Positions 49,215 to 57,822 of a stretch of 64,000 nucleotides of DNA are shown piece after piece. The stretch spans positions 2,728,001 through 2,792,000 of the forward strand of contig NZ_JALKBW010000001.1 of NCBI RefSeq assembly GCF_023017165.1. The letters are read 5' to 3'. The DNA is from Gordonia alkaliphila. GTDB lineage: Bacteria > Actinomycetota > Actinomycetes > Mycobacteriales > Mycobacteriaceae. The first letter of the stretch is position 1. Each line of letters starts with the position of its first letter. Under the pieces are notes generated by a model. The model had not been told where the DNA came from, did not search any database, and saw only the letters and a list, made by a program, of their open reading frames with translations. A program made the position numbers and the translations under genes.

Positions 49215-49701
49215 GACTGAGCATTTCCTTTGTGGGGTGAGAGTCATGCTTGAATGAATTGCGAACAGACAAACCTGACTCATTGGTCACAAGGGAATAT
49301 AGGCACGTCAAAATCGAGCATTGATTCTTCAGTGTGATCGAAGAAATTGAAGCCGTTGGTGGCGAGTTATCGATCATGTTGGCTATACTGTTAGGTGCGA
49401 ACAGACGGACGGTGGAGCGCGAAACCTCCACGTCATCACAACAGGCCACGCGGAGTTATGAGCATTTCCCCGCGTGGCCTGTTCTTTGTCTGGGTAGAGG
49501 TTTAAGTATTAAGTATTAACTGTGCACCTCAATATCAATCGCCCCTCAGAATATCTCTTCATCTCCTGCTGTGAACCATTCTTCGGTGGATATGCCTGGA
49601 TCGTACGACTATTCTTAACGGTGTGGAAATGCTCTCCGTCCCTCTGGGTTTGTCTCGGTGACTGTGGCTTTCCGGTAGATATACGAACGCTTGGAGAGAA
49701 G
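49215..49701. other. Non-coding region upstream of the Rep-like gene and the R-M operon
   Basis: About 490 bp between the divergent Rep-like and restriction-modification genes, AT-rich in its right half. It holds the strong hairpin at 49440-49483, a smaller stem GTGGAG/CTCCAC at about 49413-49432, and the direct repeat AAGTATTAAGTATTAA near 49504. Promoters for both directions must lie here. Short open frames inside it look non-coding. Confidence 0.6.
49440..49483. repeat. 14-bp perfect inverted repeat (hairpin)
   Basis: AACAGGCCACGCGG and CCGCGTGGCCTGTT form a perfect 14-bp stem with a 16-nt loop. It lies 226 bp upstream of the Rep-like gene. There is no T tract after it on the plus strand and none on the minus side, so a simple terminator is unlikely. 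A cruciform origin element or a structured RNA are alternatives. Confidence 0.75.
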
Positions 49702-49761
49702 ATGATCGTGAATTATTCAAAAGCACCAATGGCACTTCTTTCAGTTGGAGTGATCCCATGA
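49702..49761 (+). CDS. 19-aa leader peptide upstream of the R-M operon
   Basis: MIVNYSKAPMALLSVGVIP begins after a strong TTGGAGAGAAG ribosome site, and its TGA overlaps the ATG of the next small ORF (ATGA). The frame is open back to 49522, but the ribosome site favours this start. It would be the first cistron of a chain of four-base overlaps leading to mod and res. No homology is recognised. Confidence 0.5.
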   Translation: MIVNYSKAPMALLSVGVIP

Positions 49762-49886
49762 CTAGAACCGAGTGGTGTGTCCTGAAGGAGGGTGGTCTGC
49801 CCGTCCTGGTCGAGTCGCTACCGAGGGGAGCGTGGGTCGTGGACTACTGTTTGACCGTGGATCGAGAGAGGCGGGGCACCTGGTGA
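49758..49886 (+). CDS. 42-aa small ORF coupled to mod
   Basis: MTRTEWCVLKEGGLPVLVES starts a 42-codon ORF after a GGAG site. It ends ...RERRGTW with a TGA that overlaps the mod GTG by four bases (GTGA). Its placement between the leader ORF and mod, with overlaps on both sides, argues for real translation, perhaps to control entry of ribosomes into mod. It has no recognised family. It could also be a small regulator of the restriction system. Confidence 0.6.
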   Translation: MTRTEWCVLKEGGLPVLVESLPRGAWVVDYCLTVDRERRGTW

Positions 49887-52087
49887 GCAAGCACAGTGGA
49901 GCACTAGAGCTGACCTGGACAGACAAGGACAAGGCGCTGCTGAGCGTCGGGGATGGGAAGTACGACTACACGTTCATTGACCCTGGGGACTACCGGGTGG
50001 CCGAGGTTCGGTTGCTGGACGAGGTTGGCTCGTACGAGGCTGACACTCCCGAGGAACGTCCTGACGACCTGCCTACCCCCACCACAGACAACCTCTTGGT
50101 GACGGGCGACGCTATGCACGTTCTTGATTCGCTGGCGAAGATTCCCGAGTACGCGGACAAATACCTTGGTCAAGTGAAGCTTGTCTATATCGATCCACCA
50201 TTTAATACGAAGAAGACATTCTCGTTCTATGAGGACAATCTCGCACATTCGATCTGGCTCACTATGTTGAGGGATCGCCTCAATCAGATCAAGGTGCTTT
50301 TGAGTGAAGATGGTTCGGTCTGGGTTCATCTTGATGACAGTGAAGTTCATCGTTGTCGTGTAGTGATGGATGAGGTTCTTGGTGAAGACAACTTCGTCGG
50401 AGAGGTAGTCTGGCAGAAGGCCGATTCTCCCCGCTCTGACGCTGGCATATCTGATGATCACGACACAATCCTTGTGTACCGCAAGGCGGATAGTTTCGAG
50501 ACAAATCGCTTACCGCGCACGGCAAAAGACAATATCCGGTTTTCAAACCCGGATGATGATCCGAGGGGACCGTGGTGGGACGACAATCCCACTGCTCCGG
50601 GTACGAAGCCGGGGAAGCGTCAACACCCGAGTGTGTTTGGGATACAGCACCCGGTAACAGGAGAGATGATCTACCCCGCGCCTGGTCGCTGCTGGGCTAC
50701 CGCCCAAGACGTGGTGTTTGAAGCTATGTCGGGTTGGGCACCGTATCGATTGATTACCGCTGACGGGGCAGCACGCCGCGAGCGATTGAAACGACTACGG
50801 CTATCGGATGACCAGTTCCGAGAGGACATTCCTGATCTCGTTCTCGACGTACCATTGGAGGTTGCGCGCGAAGAGGTGCGTAAAAAGTACGAGTCTGGAA
50901 ATTGGCCCCAATATATTCTGCGTGGCGAGAACTGCTCAGGTGGGCTGGGGTTCAAGTCGTACATTCCTACAAGGGGTAATGTTCCGAGAACGTGGTGGTC
51001 TAACGATCAAGTCAGTCATAATAGAGGCGCGAAGTCTGAGATGACCGCGCTCTTTCCCGGGCAAGAACCATTTCCTACGCCGAAGCCTGAGCGGCTCTTG
51101 GAACGAATCATCCACATTTCTACTAATCCTGGCGATATAGTTCTCGATTGTTATGGTGGTTCGGGAACGACTGCTGCTGTCGCTCACAAAATGGGCAGGC
51201 GATGGGTTACCAGTGAGTTGTTACCCGAAACTGTCGAACGCTGTACTCTCCCGCGCCTGCAAAAGGTCGTTGATGGTGATGATCCCGGTGGAGTTACAAC
51301 TACCTCTGTCCGAGTCGTAGCTGATGGCGTAACACTACCTAAAGGGGTGACGCCCGAGCCGGCTCGGGAGTTTGCGTCTCTAGTCAAGAAGTTTGGTGAC
51401 CAGTCGGAACTTCCCATCGACCTTTTCAAGAAGACTGCACAGGTAGTTCGCTCACAGGGAAAGAGTGAGACTCCTGCGCTCGATCCTGAAGAGCAAAAGA
51501 CGCTGCTGCGATTGCTCAACAAGGTCGGCAAGGCTGCGGCAGAGAACCCTGATGAAGAGACAACCATTGACCTCATGCCCGAGGCGATGAAAGTCCTACG
51601 CGCTGCTGCCAAGACGAAGGATGAGGTGACCGTCAACTGGCATGGGGGAGGTGGATTCAAGCACCTCGTGGTTCGAGAATCCATGTTCACCGAGTGCGAG
51701 GGTCGAGTCTTCCTCGCTGACTGGGCGTGCAATGGTGCTCTCACTGAGGCTATGTGTGCTCAGTTGGGAGTCCGGTATCAACCCGATGGAATCTTCGCTG
51801 GCCGTCAAGGTCGTACTCAATATGTGGTCGTGGATGGTCTCGTTCGTGCTAGCACTATCGGCTCGATCATTGACCTGCTACCCGAGAACGCGATTGTCAG
51901 TGTGTGGGCTACGCAGGTTGACCCTGAAGCCCACGAGGCTCTCAGAGTTGCTCGGAAGGGTTCGACCTTGGGCACGATCCCGGCTTCGGTTCTGGACCGC
52001 TACCGACGTGATCAGGCCACTACTTCACCTTTCCGGCGTGACTCTGTGATCGCCACACTTCCTGATACTGAAGGAGACGATCAATGA
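49883..52087 (+). CDS. mod: Type III restriction-modification system DNA methyltransferase (Mod)
   Basis: A 734-aa adenine N6-methyltransferase of the beta class, with motif IV (DPPF, residues 104-107) before the SAM motif I (VLDCYGGSGTT, ~420-430). Mod subunits recognise the DNA site, methylate one strand, and form a complex with Res. The GTG at 49883 overlaps the preceding small ORF. Upstream frame residues look non-coding. Codons are richer in A/T at third positions than in the flanking chromosome. No homopolymer or short tandem repeat is seen, so phase variation by slippage is not indicated. Confidence 0.93.
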   Translation: MSKHSGALELTWTDKDKALLSVGDGKYDYTFIDPGDYRVAEVRLLDEVGSYEADTPEERPDDLPTPTTDNLLVTGDAMHVLDSLAKIPEYADKYLGQVKLVYIDPPFNTKKTFSFYEDNLAHSIWLTMLRDRLNQIKVLLSEDGSVWVHLDDSEVHRCRVVMDEVLGEDNFVGEVVWQKADSPRSDAGISDDHDTILVYRKADSFETNRLPRTAKDNIRFSNPDDDPRGPWWDDNPTAPGTKPGKRQHPSVFGIQHPVTGEMIYPAPGRCWATAQDVVFEAMSGWAPYRLITADGAARRERLKRLRLSDDQFREDIPDLVLDVPLEVAREEVRKKYESGNWPQYILRGENCSGGLGFKSYIPTRGNVPRTWWSNDQVSHNRGAKSEMTALFPGQEPFPTPKPERLLERIIHISTNPGDIVLDCYGGSGTTAAVAHKMGRRWVTSELLPETVERCTLPRLQKVVDGDDPGGVTTTSVRVVADGVTLPKGVTPEPAREFASLVKKFGDQSELPIDLFKKTAQVVRSQGKSETPALDPEEQKTLLRLLNKVGKAAAENPDEETTIDLMPEAMKVLRAAAKTKDEVTVNWHGGGGFKHLVVRESMFTECEGRVFLADWACNGALTEAMCAQLGVRYQPDGIFAGRQGRTQYVVVDGLVRASTIGSIIDLLPENAIVSVWATQVDPEAHEALRVARKGSTLGTIPASVLDRYRRDQATTSPFRRDSVIATLPDTEGDDQ

Positions 52088-54597
52088 CTTACCCAACACT
52101 GGCTGACTTAGACCTGATTGAAACGATCAGTGCGAGGCTCGATCTTCGAGAGCCGAACCGCGAGGCGCTGACTTCTGTGGCTCTGGCAACGTCCCAACAT
52201 TTCGACGTGGACCATGAACCTCCACCTTTCGAGTGTGTGGTGGATAGTGCCACTGGTGTTGGAAAAACCTACGTCATGGCTGCGCTGATCGAGTACTTCT
52301 CGCAGATTGAAACCCCGGCCCGGAACTTCCTTCTTCTTGCACCTGGGCGAACGATTCGTGACAAGTCGATTGCGAACTTCACACCTGGTCACCGCAAATC
52401 CTTGACTGGAAGTATGGTGTCGCGCCCGTATGTAGTGACAAGTGAGAATTTCAAGACTCCGGCAACGGTGGCTGCTCTTCGTGACACGAGTCTCACCAAA
52501 TTGTTCATCTTCACCGTTCAGGCGCTCACCTCGAAAACGGGGGATGGTCGCTCAACCCATGAGTTCCAAGAGACTCTCGGAGGGTCGCTCTACGGGTGGC
52601 TGAAGGACTTGGAAGACTTGGTGATTCTGGCTGATGAGTCCCATTGCTATCGGTCACCTGCCTTCTCCAAGACGATCAAAGAACTTGTGCCTGAAGTGGT
52701 AATCGGGATGACTGCTACACCACTTCCTTCTGAGGTCGATCAGATCGTGTACCGCTACCCTTTGGCGCGAGCTATCGCTGACGAGTATGTGAAGACACCT
52801 GTTCTTGTGGCGCGCAAGGATGAGCGAAAGGATACTCACACCAAGTTGCTTGATGGTGTGACTCTGTTGAAGTGTAAGGCCGAAGTTGCGGGATCGTATT
52901 GCGAAGAGCATGGTCTCGCTCGTGTGAATCCTGTCATGCTGGTGATCGCTGAAGACACGAAAGCTGCCGATGAGTTCCGAGACATTCTTGATAGCGAGAG
53001 TTTCGATAATGGAGCCTGGATCGGTAAGACTCTGTTAGTCCACTCGCAACTGACAGGTGATGACAAGGAGAAGGCTCTAGCGGACCTGGATGATGTTGAG
53101 TCTCCTGATTCCCCTGTGCGAATCATCATCTCAGTGGGAATGCTCAAAGAGGGCTGGGACGTGAAGAACGTATGGGTCATCGCCTCTATGCGACCAAGTA
53201 TCTCTGAAGTGCTGACTGAGCAGACATTGGGAAGAGGTATGCGGCTGCCGTTCGGCTCGTACACTGACGTTCCTTTCCTCAACTCTTTAGAGGTGCTGGC
53301 GCACGAGAGGTACGAGGACATTCTGAAAAAGCGTGAGTCTCTGAATGAGAAGTTCGTTGACTACGCGGTGTGGATGGAGGCTCGTACCGACGCTGACGGT
53401 AACGAGGTGATAGTCAAAGAAGAGACCGAAAGTTCCACCCCTGCTGTGTTCCCCACTGGTGGAGAGGAAGGCTCCACGGGATCGGGGAGTACTCCCGAAG
53501 GGACGGGAACAATCAGTTGCTTTGGTGGTCAGACAACGGGATCGGGAATTGGTATCGGCTCGTTGGAGGACGTAACCGAGGCTGCGAGGCGGCAAGCGAA
53601 CGAGGCAGCGGAGAAGAGAGCGCGCACTCACGAGGTGATTCCTAACCGGGTTGCGATTGTTCTTCCTTACGTTGACCAGGTGCCGACTAGAGCCGATGTG
53701 AGTCTGAATCAGATCACTGACTTGGATAGATTCACTGCGCTTGGGCGTGCAATTGGTGTGAATGCTGATGAGGACTTGAAACGAGTGCGACTGACCAGCG
53801 TGGACGGCAAGGTTGATGGTGTCGTGGACGACTCGTATCAAGTTCGAGCGGGACGGCTGGACCTTCCGATAGAAGTCACACGCGACGGTCTCATAAACGC
53901 GATCTTGAATACACCTGGTGTGCCCCGGCGACCCAACGAGTTGAACGCCGCAAAGAAGATTGCTGATTCGGTTATTAGAGGTATGGGGGACCAAGCTCCG
54001 GTAATTCTGAGTGCGTTCACTGATAGCACCATGCGTAGAACGTCTCGGCTTGTTCAAGAGTTGTTGACGAGTAGTGCAACGGGTGTGAGCTACTCCGACG
54101 AGGTACGTCTCACCCCCCTCACGAAACCGCGAGTGTTCAAGAAGAAGCATGTGCCATCCTCAGTGGAGTCCTTCGACAGGTCATGTGCGTACGAGGGATG
54201 GAAGAAGTGCTTGTATCCGGCTTCGACGTTCGATTCACGACCGGAGTTCAGAGTGGCGAAGACCGTCGATAACACTGATGACGTGCTGGTGTGGTCCCGC
54301 TTGGCTATCAATGACTTGCCGATCACCTGGACAATCTCGGGGCGTAGGTACAATCCTGATTTCGCTGTCATCGAGAGGGGCGATGATCAGGATCGTGGAT
54401 GGATTGTTGAGGTTAAGTCTGACAAGGACTCACAATCGGATGAGGTGCTGGCGAAGAAGAAGGCTGCGAAGACCTGGGCCAACATCGTCAACAACGCGGA
54501 GGCTACCGATGTTGAGTGGTCCTACTTGTTGCTCACCGAGTCTGACATTGAGGCGGCGCATGAGTCGTGGGAACGGATGAAGTCGCTCGGATCGTAG
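52084..54597 (+). CDS. res: Type III restriction enzyme helicase-nuclease (Res)
   Basis: An 837-aa SF2 ATPase-nuclease. Walker A is SATGVGKT (55-62), the DEAD-like box ADESH (~182), motif III GMTATP (~208) and motif VI QTLGRGMRLP (~379). Near the C-terminus is a PD-(D/E)xK nuclease: YNPDFAVI (~756) and IVEVKSDKD (~773). It cleaves after ATP-driven communication between two head-to-head unmethylated sites. The ATG overlaps the mod stop by 4 nt. All motifs look intact, so the system should be active. Confidence 0.94.
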   Translation: MTYPTLADLDLIETISARLDLREPNREALTSVALATSQHFDVDHEPPPFECVVDSATGVGKTYVMAALIEYFSQIETPARNFLLLAPGRTIRDKSIANFTPGHRKSLTGSMVSRPYVVTSENFKTPATVAALRDTSLTKLFIFTVQALTSKTGDGRSTHEFQETLGGSLYGWLKDLEDLVILADESHCYRSPAFSKTIKELVPEVVIGMTATPLPSEVDQIVYRYPLARAIADEYVKTPVLVARKDERKDTHTKLLDGVTLLKCKAEVAGSYCEEHGLARVNPVMLVIAEDTKAADEFRDILDSESFDNGAWIGKTLLVHSQLTGDDKEKALADLDDVESPDSPVRIIISVGMLKEGWDVKNVWVIASMRPSISEVLTEQTLGRGMRLPFGSYTDVPFLNSLEVLAHERYEDILKKRESLNEKFVDYAVWMEARTDADGNEVIVKEETESSTPAVFPTGGEEGSTGSGSTPEGTGTISCFGGQTTGSGIGIGSLEDVTEAARRQANEAAEKRARTHEVIPNRVAIVLPYVDQVPTRADVSLNQITDLDRFTALGRAIGVNADEDLKRVRLTSVDGKVDGVVDDSYQVRAGRLDLPIEVTRDGLINAILNTPGVPRRPNELNAAKKIADSVIRGMGDQAPVILSAFTDSTMRRTSRLVQELLTSSATGVSYSDEVRLTPLTKPRVFKKKHVPSSVESFDRSCAYEGWKKCLYPASTFDSRPEFRVAKTVDNTDDVLVWSRLAINDLPITWTISGRRYNPDFAVIERGDDQDRGWIVEVKSDKDSQSDEVLAKKKAAKTWANIVNNAEATDVEWSYLLLTESDIEAAHESWERMKSLGS

Positions 54598-54709
54598 TCC
54601 TCAACTATGCGAGTATCATCAAGTCTTACAGGCAAGGTAACTATAATCAAAGCATAGGATTAACACTCGCTATTCTCAATACTCTCACATAATCCCACGC
54701 AAACTAATA

Positions 54710-54748
54710 GTGTCCCCTCCCGATAACATTACAATTGGGAGGGGATAC
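54710..54748 (+). terminator. Possible terminator hairpin after res
   Basis: GTGTCCCCTCCC and GGGAGGGGATAC pair over 12 bp with one mismatch and a 15-nt loop, 113 bp after the res stop. Only a weak T-rich stretch follows, so Rho-independent function is uncertain; it could equally be part of the structured origin-like region. Confidence 0.45.
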
Positions 54749-54790
54749 TTATGATCAAGGGCCAACCAAATAGTAATCGCTATACACAAA

Positions 54791-54941
54791 TTATGCACAA
54801 GGTTATTAACAAGGAGAGAAACTAGAAGAATAACATAGAAGAAAACTAATCCTCACAAGCCTCTAGTCAACGCTCTCTAGTCAAACCTAGGTTTCACTTA
54901 ATCACTGTTTTCGTAATTTTCTGTGGATACCTTGTGGAATA
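54791..54941. promoter_or_regulatory. DnaA-box-like sites
   Basis: TTATGCACA (54791) differs from TTATCCACA at one base. TGTGGATAC (54922) is the reverse-strand box with one mismatch. TGTGGAATA (54933) has two. They sit in the most AT-rich part of the element. Matches this short can arise by chance. Confidence 0.4.
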
Positions 54942-55045
54942 AATTAAATCCAAAAAGCATTAAAGCCCTGACCTGCACAAACGCTAACCGAGTCTCAAAT
55001 AGTGGGAAAATCGGCCCAGAAATCACCTCGGTAAAACCTAGGTTT
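54883..55045. repeat. Two copies of the palindrome AAACCTAGGTTT
   Basis: Copies at 54883-54894 and 55034-55045. Read on opposite strands they share the longer core GTCAAACCTAGGTTT. CTCTAGTCAA also occurs twice just left of the first copy. A perfect 12-bp palindrome used twice in 160 bp suggests a dimeric protein operator or iteron-like Rep sites. Confidence 0.7.
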
Positions 55046-55236
55046 GACCTTTCAACGCGAAAAAACCTTAGCGACACCTAATCTTCCAATTAGAGTATCT
55101 TAGATTATACTAACGATGATTCTCCGTTCGTTCCTCTCTATGATTCCTCTTATAGTATAGTCTAAGCCACTCCTGCATAATTGGATACCTCCGGTACCGA
55201 TCCCCTAGGTGTCGCTCTCCCGAGGGGTAGGGAATC

Positions 55237-55365
55237 GAGAAGCTAAAAGTTCCGGCTTCGCTACGCTCTCCGTCGAGAAAGATATCCTTCTCGATTCGAT
55301 TCTCTCTTCGAGAAGGATATCTTTCTCGACTCCGAGCACCGCTTCGCCTCCACTTTTAGCTTCTC
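55237..55365. repeat. Nested perfect inverted repeats (129 bp)
   Basis: The outer arms are GAGAAGCTAAAAGT (55237-55250) and ACTTTTAGCTTCTC (55352-55365), 14 bp perfect. The inner arms at 55272-55294 and 55308-55330 are 23 bp and perfect, with a 13-nt spacer. Each inner arm is itself nearly palindromic (TCGAGAAAGATATCCTTCTCGA-like, in 20-base pieces). The RNA or single-stranded DNA would fold into a long branched stem. Confidence 0.85.
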
Positions 55366-55378
55366 TCTTAGATTTTCT

Positions 55379-55456
55379 ACTACTCTTTCTCGATACTATT
55401 ACAACACTAAGGTACAGGGTCTCCTTAGTGTTGTAATAGTATCGAGAAAGAGTAGT
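55379..55456. repeat. Long perfect inverted repeat, 34-bp arms
   Basis: Arms at 55379-55412 (starting ACTACTCTTTCTCGATAC) and 55423-55456 are perfectly complementary around a 10-nt loop TACAGGGTCT. It shares the TTTCTCGA motif with the neighbouring nested repeat, 14 bp to the left. Arms this long and perfect are rare for terminators. Confidence 0.88.
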
Positions 55457-55599
55457 TCTATATGGGAGGGGTGTGGGGAGGGCAGCGCGCGGGGAGAGGC
55501 GAACCGGGGTGGTTGGTCAGAACTCTGTCACTCGTTGTCGGTGGTTGTGGCTAGGCTCGTGGTCGCTCGTAGTAATGAGAACCGAGGGGATGACGACCA

Positions 55600-56588
55600 A
55601 TGGCGAAGAGTGCAAAGGCGCGCAAGGCCAAGCGGATTCGAGAGCACAAGGCTCGTGAGAAGACGAGACGTGAGACTCGGCGTGATGGTGCGCGCAAGGT
55701 TGATGGTCTCGCAGAAGCTCGTGCCGTTCTGACTCGCGCGTTGGTTCCGTCTCGTGAGCGCATAGACGTACGCATTGAAGAGGCGCGGGCGTTTGAGCGT
55801 TGGAGGGTTGATCCTTCGCCTCCCGAGGATGGTTCGTCCATCGCGCTCGATGACTCGGGTGAGTGGCAGGGCGAACTACGTGAGTTGGTGTCTGACTCCC
55901 TGGTGTTCGACCACGCGCTGTTCCCGGCGATGGCTGCGGCTGACAACCTGACCACGGTGGTTGCTGCGGTTGATGAGTGGGATGGGACTGGTGTCACGCG
56001 GAGTATCTCGGTGATCGCGCTGTGTCGTGCGGTGATGGAAGCGGCCTCTCGCACCATCTGGGTTCTGTCTAGCGAGGATCGAGACGAGAGGCGTGATCGT
56101 GCCTTGCGGATCACCAAGGACGAGGTTCTCCGGCAGAAGAAGTTTGCTGAGGCGTTGTCTGTGGGTGAGGGCACCGAGGGGTGTGACGACGGCCTGGCGA
56201 GGTGCAAGAAGGTTCTCGATGAGTTGGACAATGCGAGTGTTCGTGGCGCGCAGACAATGGAGCAGATGATCGTGCTCGCGGCGGGGTGGGTAGATGAGAA
56301 CGCGCCGAACCGGGATAACCGTCCGATGGGGGAGCATGTTCTTGCGATGTACTCGATCACGTCGGGAGTCGCGCACGGTCACACCTGGCCGACTCGCTAC
56401 CTGACTGATCCCAACTCGCTGTTCTCTGTGATCGCGGATTCACTCTATGTTGCTGTGACGTTGCTCGGTGCTGCTGTGGTGCTCTACGAGGCGCAGGCTA
56501 CCGCGACGGGGAACATTGGCTCGAAGTGTCCGGCCACGCTGCGGGACGCGGCACGCCTCATGTACCCGAGGTATGCGCCCGGTGCGAG
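55600..56588 (+). CDS. Unknown cargo protein, C-terminal codons displaced by IS insertion
   Basis: A basic, coiled-coil-like N-terminus (MAKSAKARKAKRIREHKARE) precedes an all-helical region (ISVIALCRAVMEAASRTIWV, MEQMIVLAAGWVD, YSITSGVAHGHTWPT). The pattern recalls HEPN/DUF5677-like helical proteins but is not diagnostic. The IS enters the 330th codon. Rejoining the flanks across the 4-bp duplication restores ...PGAS-DGEK and a stop at 57855, so only the last few residues were displaced. As it stands the frame runs into the IS and ends at 56718. It is the only non-R-M cargo gene, so a defence or element-maintenance role is possible but unproven. Confidence 0.6.
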
Positions 56589-56671
56589 TGGGCTGACCCC
56601 GTTTCGTAGGTCCAGTCGTTATGAGAGTCGTCCTGTTGCCCGCGGTCGCGGGCAGGGAGACTGGTCAGATC

Positions 56672-56956
56672 ATGACGAACAGCAGGAAGCGTCACACCCC
56701 GGAGCAGGTCGTCCGTAAGCTCGGGCAGGCCGACAGGATGCTCACCGATGGTCAGGACGTCGCGGCGGTGTGCCGGGAGCTGGGGGTGTCCGAGCAGACG
56801 TACTACCGGTGGCGGAACCAGTACGGCGGCCTCAAGGCCGACGACGCAAAGCGCCTGAAGGAGTTGGAGAAGCAGAACGCGACCCTGAAGCGTCTGCTCG
56901 CGGAAGCGGAGCTGGAGAAGGCCGCGCTCAAGGAGCTGGCTGAGGGAAACTTCTAA
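56672..56956 (+). CDS. IS3-family OrfA (transposase N-terminal part)
   Basis: A 94-aa helix-turn-helix protein (HTPEQVVRKLGQADRMLTDG, VCRELGVSEQTYYRWRNQYG) followed by a leucine zipper (LEKQNATLKRLLAEAELEKA). It binds the IS ends and provides the N-terminus of the OrfAB transposase. It ends ELAEGNF, typical of the IS407 group. Confidence 0.93.
   Translation: MTNSRKRHTPEQVVRKLGQADRMLTDGQDVAAVCRELGVSEQTYYRWRNQYGGLKADDAKRLKELEKQNATLKRLLAEAELEKAALKELAEGNF
56944..56950 (+). promoter_or_regulatory. Programmed -1 frameshift heptamer GGGAAAC
   Basis: G GGA AAC in the OrfA frame is a canonical X-XXY-YYZ slippery site two codons before the OrfA stop. Slipping back one base gives GGG AAA CTT CTA AGC and enters the OrfB frame, producing the OrfAB fusion transposase. 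Confidence 0.8.
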
Positions 56957-57822
56957 GCCCGGACAGGCGCCGCGCCGCCGTCGATCACCTCAAGCGCAAG
57001 TTGCGGGTGAGCGAACGGATGGCGTGCCGTCTGGTCGGGCTGAGCCGCTCCGCGTACCGGCGACCGCTCAAGGGCGACACGGTCACGGACCCGGATCGGG
57101 CGCTCAGGGAGTGGCTGCGCGCCTGGGCGAAGGACCATCCCCGCTACGGGTATCGGCGGGCGTATCACGACGCCCGCGCCGAGGGGTGGGTGGTGAACCA
57201 CAAGAAGATCCAACGCCTGTGGCGTGACGAAGGGCTCCGGGTCCCGCAGCGGCGTCGACGCAAGCGCGTCGGGTCCTCGACCGTCGACGCGCCGACGGCG
57301 GACGCGCCGAACGTGGTGTGGGCCGTGGACTTCCAGTTCGACGCCGACGAGCACGGACGATTGATCAAGATCTGCTCGATCGTCGACGAACACACCCGGG
57401 AGTGCATCGGCGGCCTCGTGGAGCGCTCGATTACCGCCGACCGACTCACCGCCCACCTCGAGGACCTCGTCGCCGCCCGGGGCGCCCCGGCGGTGCTCAG
57501 GTCGGACAACGGGCCGGAGTTCATCAGCGAGGCGATGGCCGACTGGGCCGGCACCCGCACCGGCCTGTCCTACATCCCTCCGGGCTCGCCGTGGCGCAAC
57601 GGGTACGTCGAGTCGTTCAACAGCCGGATCCGCGACGAGTGCCTCAACATCAACAGCTTCTACTCGCTGCTGCACGCACAGGTCATCATCGGCGACTGGA
57701 AGGACGAGTACAACCACCACCGCCGGCACTCCTCGCTCGGCTACCTAACCCCAGCCGAGTACGCTCGGCAGTGCACCCATCAAATGGAAACCGACGACTC
57801 ACAGAACGTCCGGACCGAATGA
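56947..57822 (+). CDS. IS3-family OrfB (DDE transposase catalytic part)
   Basis: About 290 codons with an N-terminal HTH_21-like region (SERMACRLVGLSRSAYRRP, HPRYGYRRAYHDARAEGW) and an rve integrase core. The DDE triad is visible as AVDFQFD, LRSDNGPEF and NGYVESFNSRIRDE. It is expressed mainly as the frameshift fusion OrfAB. A TTG at 57001 would give a separate 273-aa OrfB. The catalytic core is intact, so the IS may still be active. Confidence 0.93.
   Translation, partial: KLLSPDRRRAAVDHLKRKLRVSERMACRLVGLSRSAYRRPLKGDTVTDPDRALREWLRAWAKDHPRYGYRRAYHDARAEGWVVNHKKIQRLWRDEGLRVPQRRRRKRVGSSTVDAPTADAPNVVWAVDFQFDADEHGRLIKICSIVDEHTRECIGGLVERSITADRLTAHLEDLVAARGAPAVLRSDNGPEFISEAMADWAGTRTGLSYIPPGSPWRNGYVESFNSRIRDECLNINSFYSLLHAQVIIGDWKDEYNHHRRHSSLGYLTPAEYARQCTHQMETDDSQNVRTE

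Larger units (their letters stand above)
54598..55599. other. 1-kb AT-rich structured non-coding region (candidate replication origin)
   Basis: No convincing gene on either strand. It contains a 9-bp inverted repeat just after res, three DnaA-box-like sequences, two AAACCTAGGTTT palindromes, a nested inverted repeat at 55237-55365 and a 34-bp-arm inverted repeat at 55379-55456. Base composition is far lower in GC than the rest of the window. This mix of AT-rich DNA, palindromes and strong secondary structure resembles plasmid origins and single-strand origins. The element also carries a Rep-like gene. Confidence 0.6.

Noticed and set aside
49334..49519. A 61-codon open frame in the element as a possible excisionase
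   Set aside because: It runs through the perfect hairpin at 49440-49483, has no HTH pattern and a poor ribosome site.
49883..52087. Phase-variable mod gene
   Set aside because: No homopolymer or short tandem repeat long enough for slippage is visible in or before mod.
55209..55456. CRISPR array suggested by repeated TTTCTCGA-containing stretches
   Set aside because: The copies are inverted, not regularly spaced direct repeats, and no cas genes are present.
54598..55599. Short open frames in the AT-rich region
   Set aside because: They run through the palindromes and inverted repeats, have no ribosome sites and no recognisable domains.
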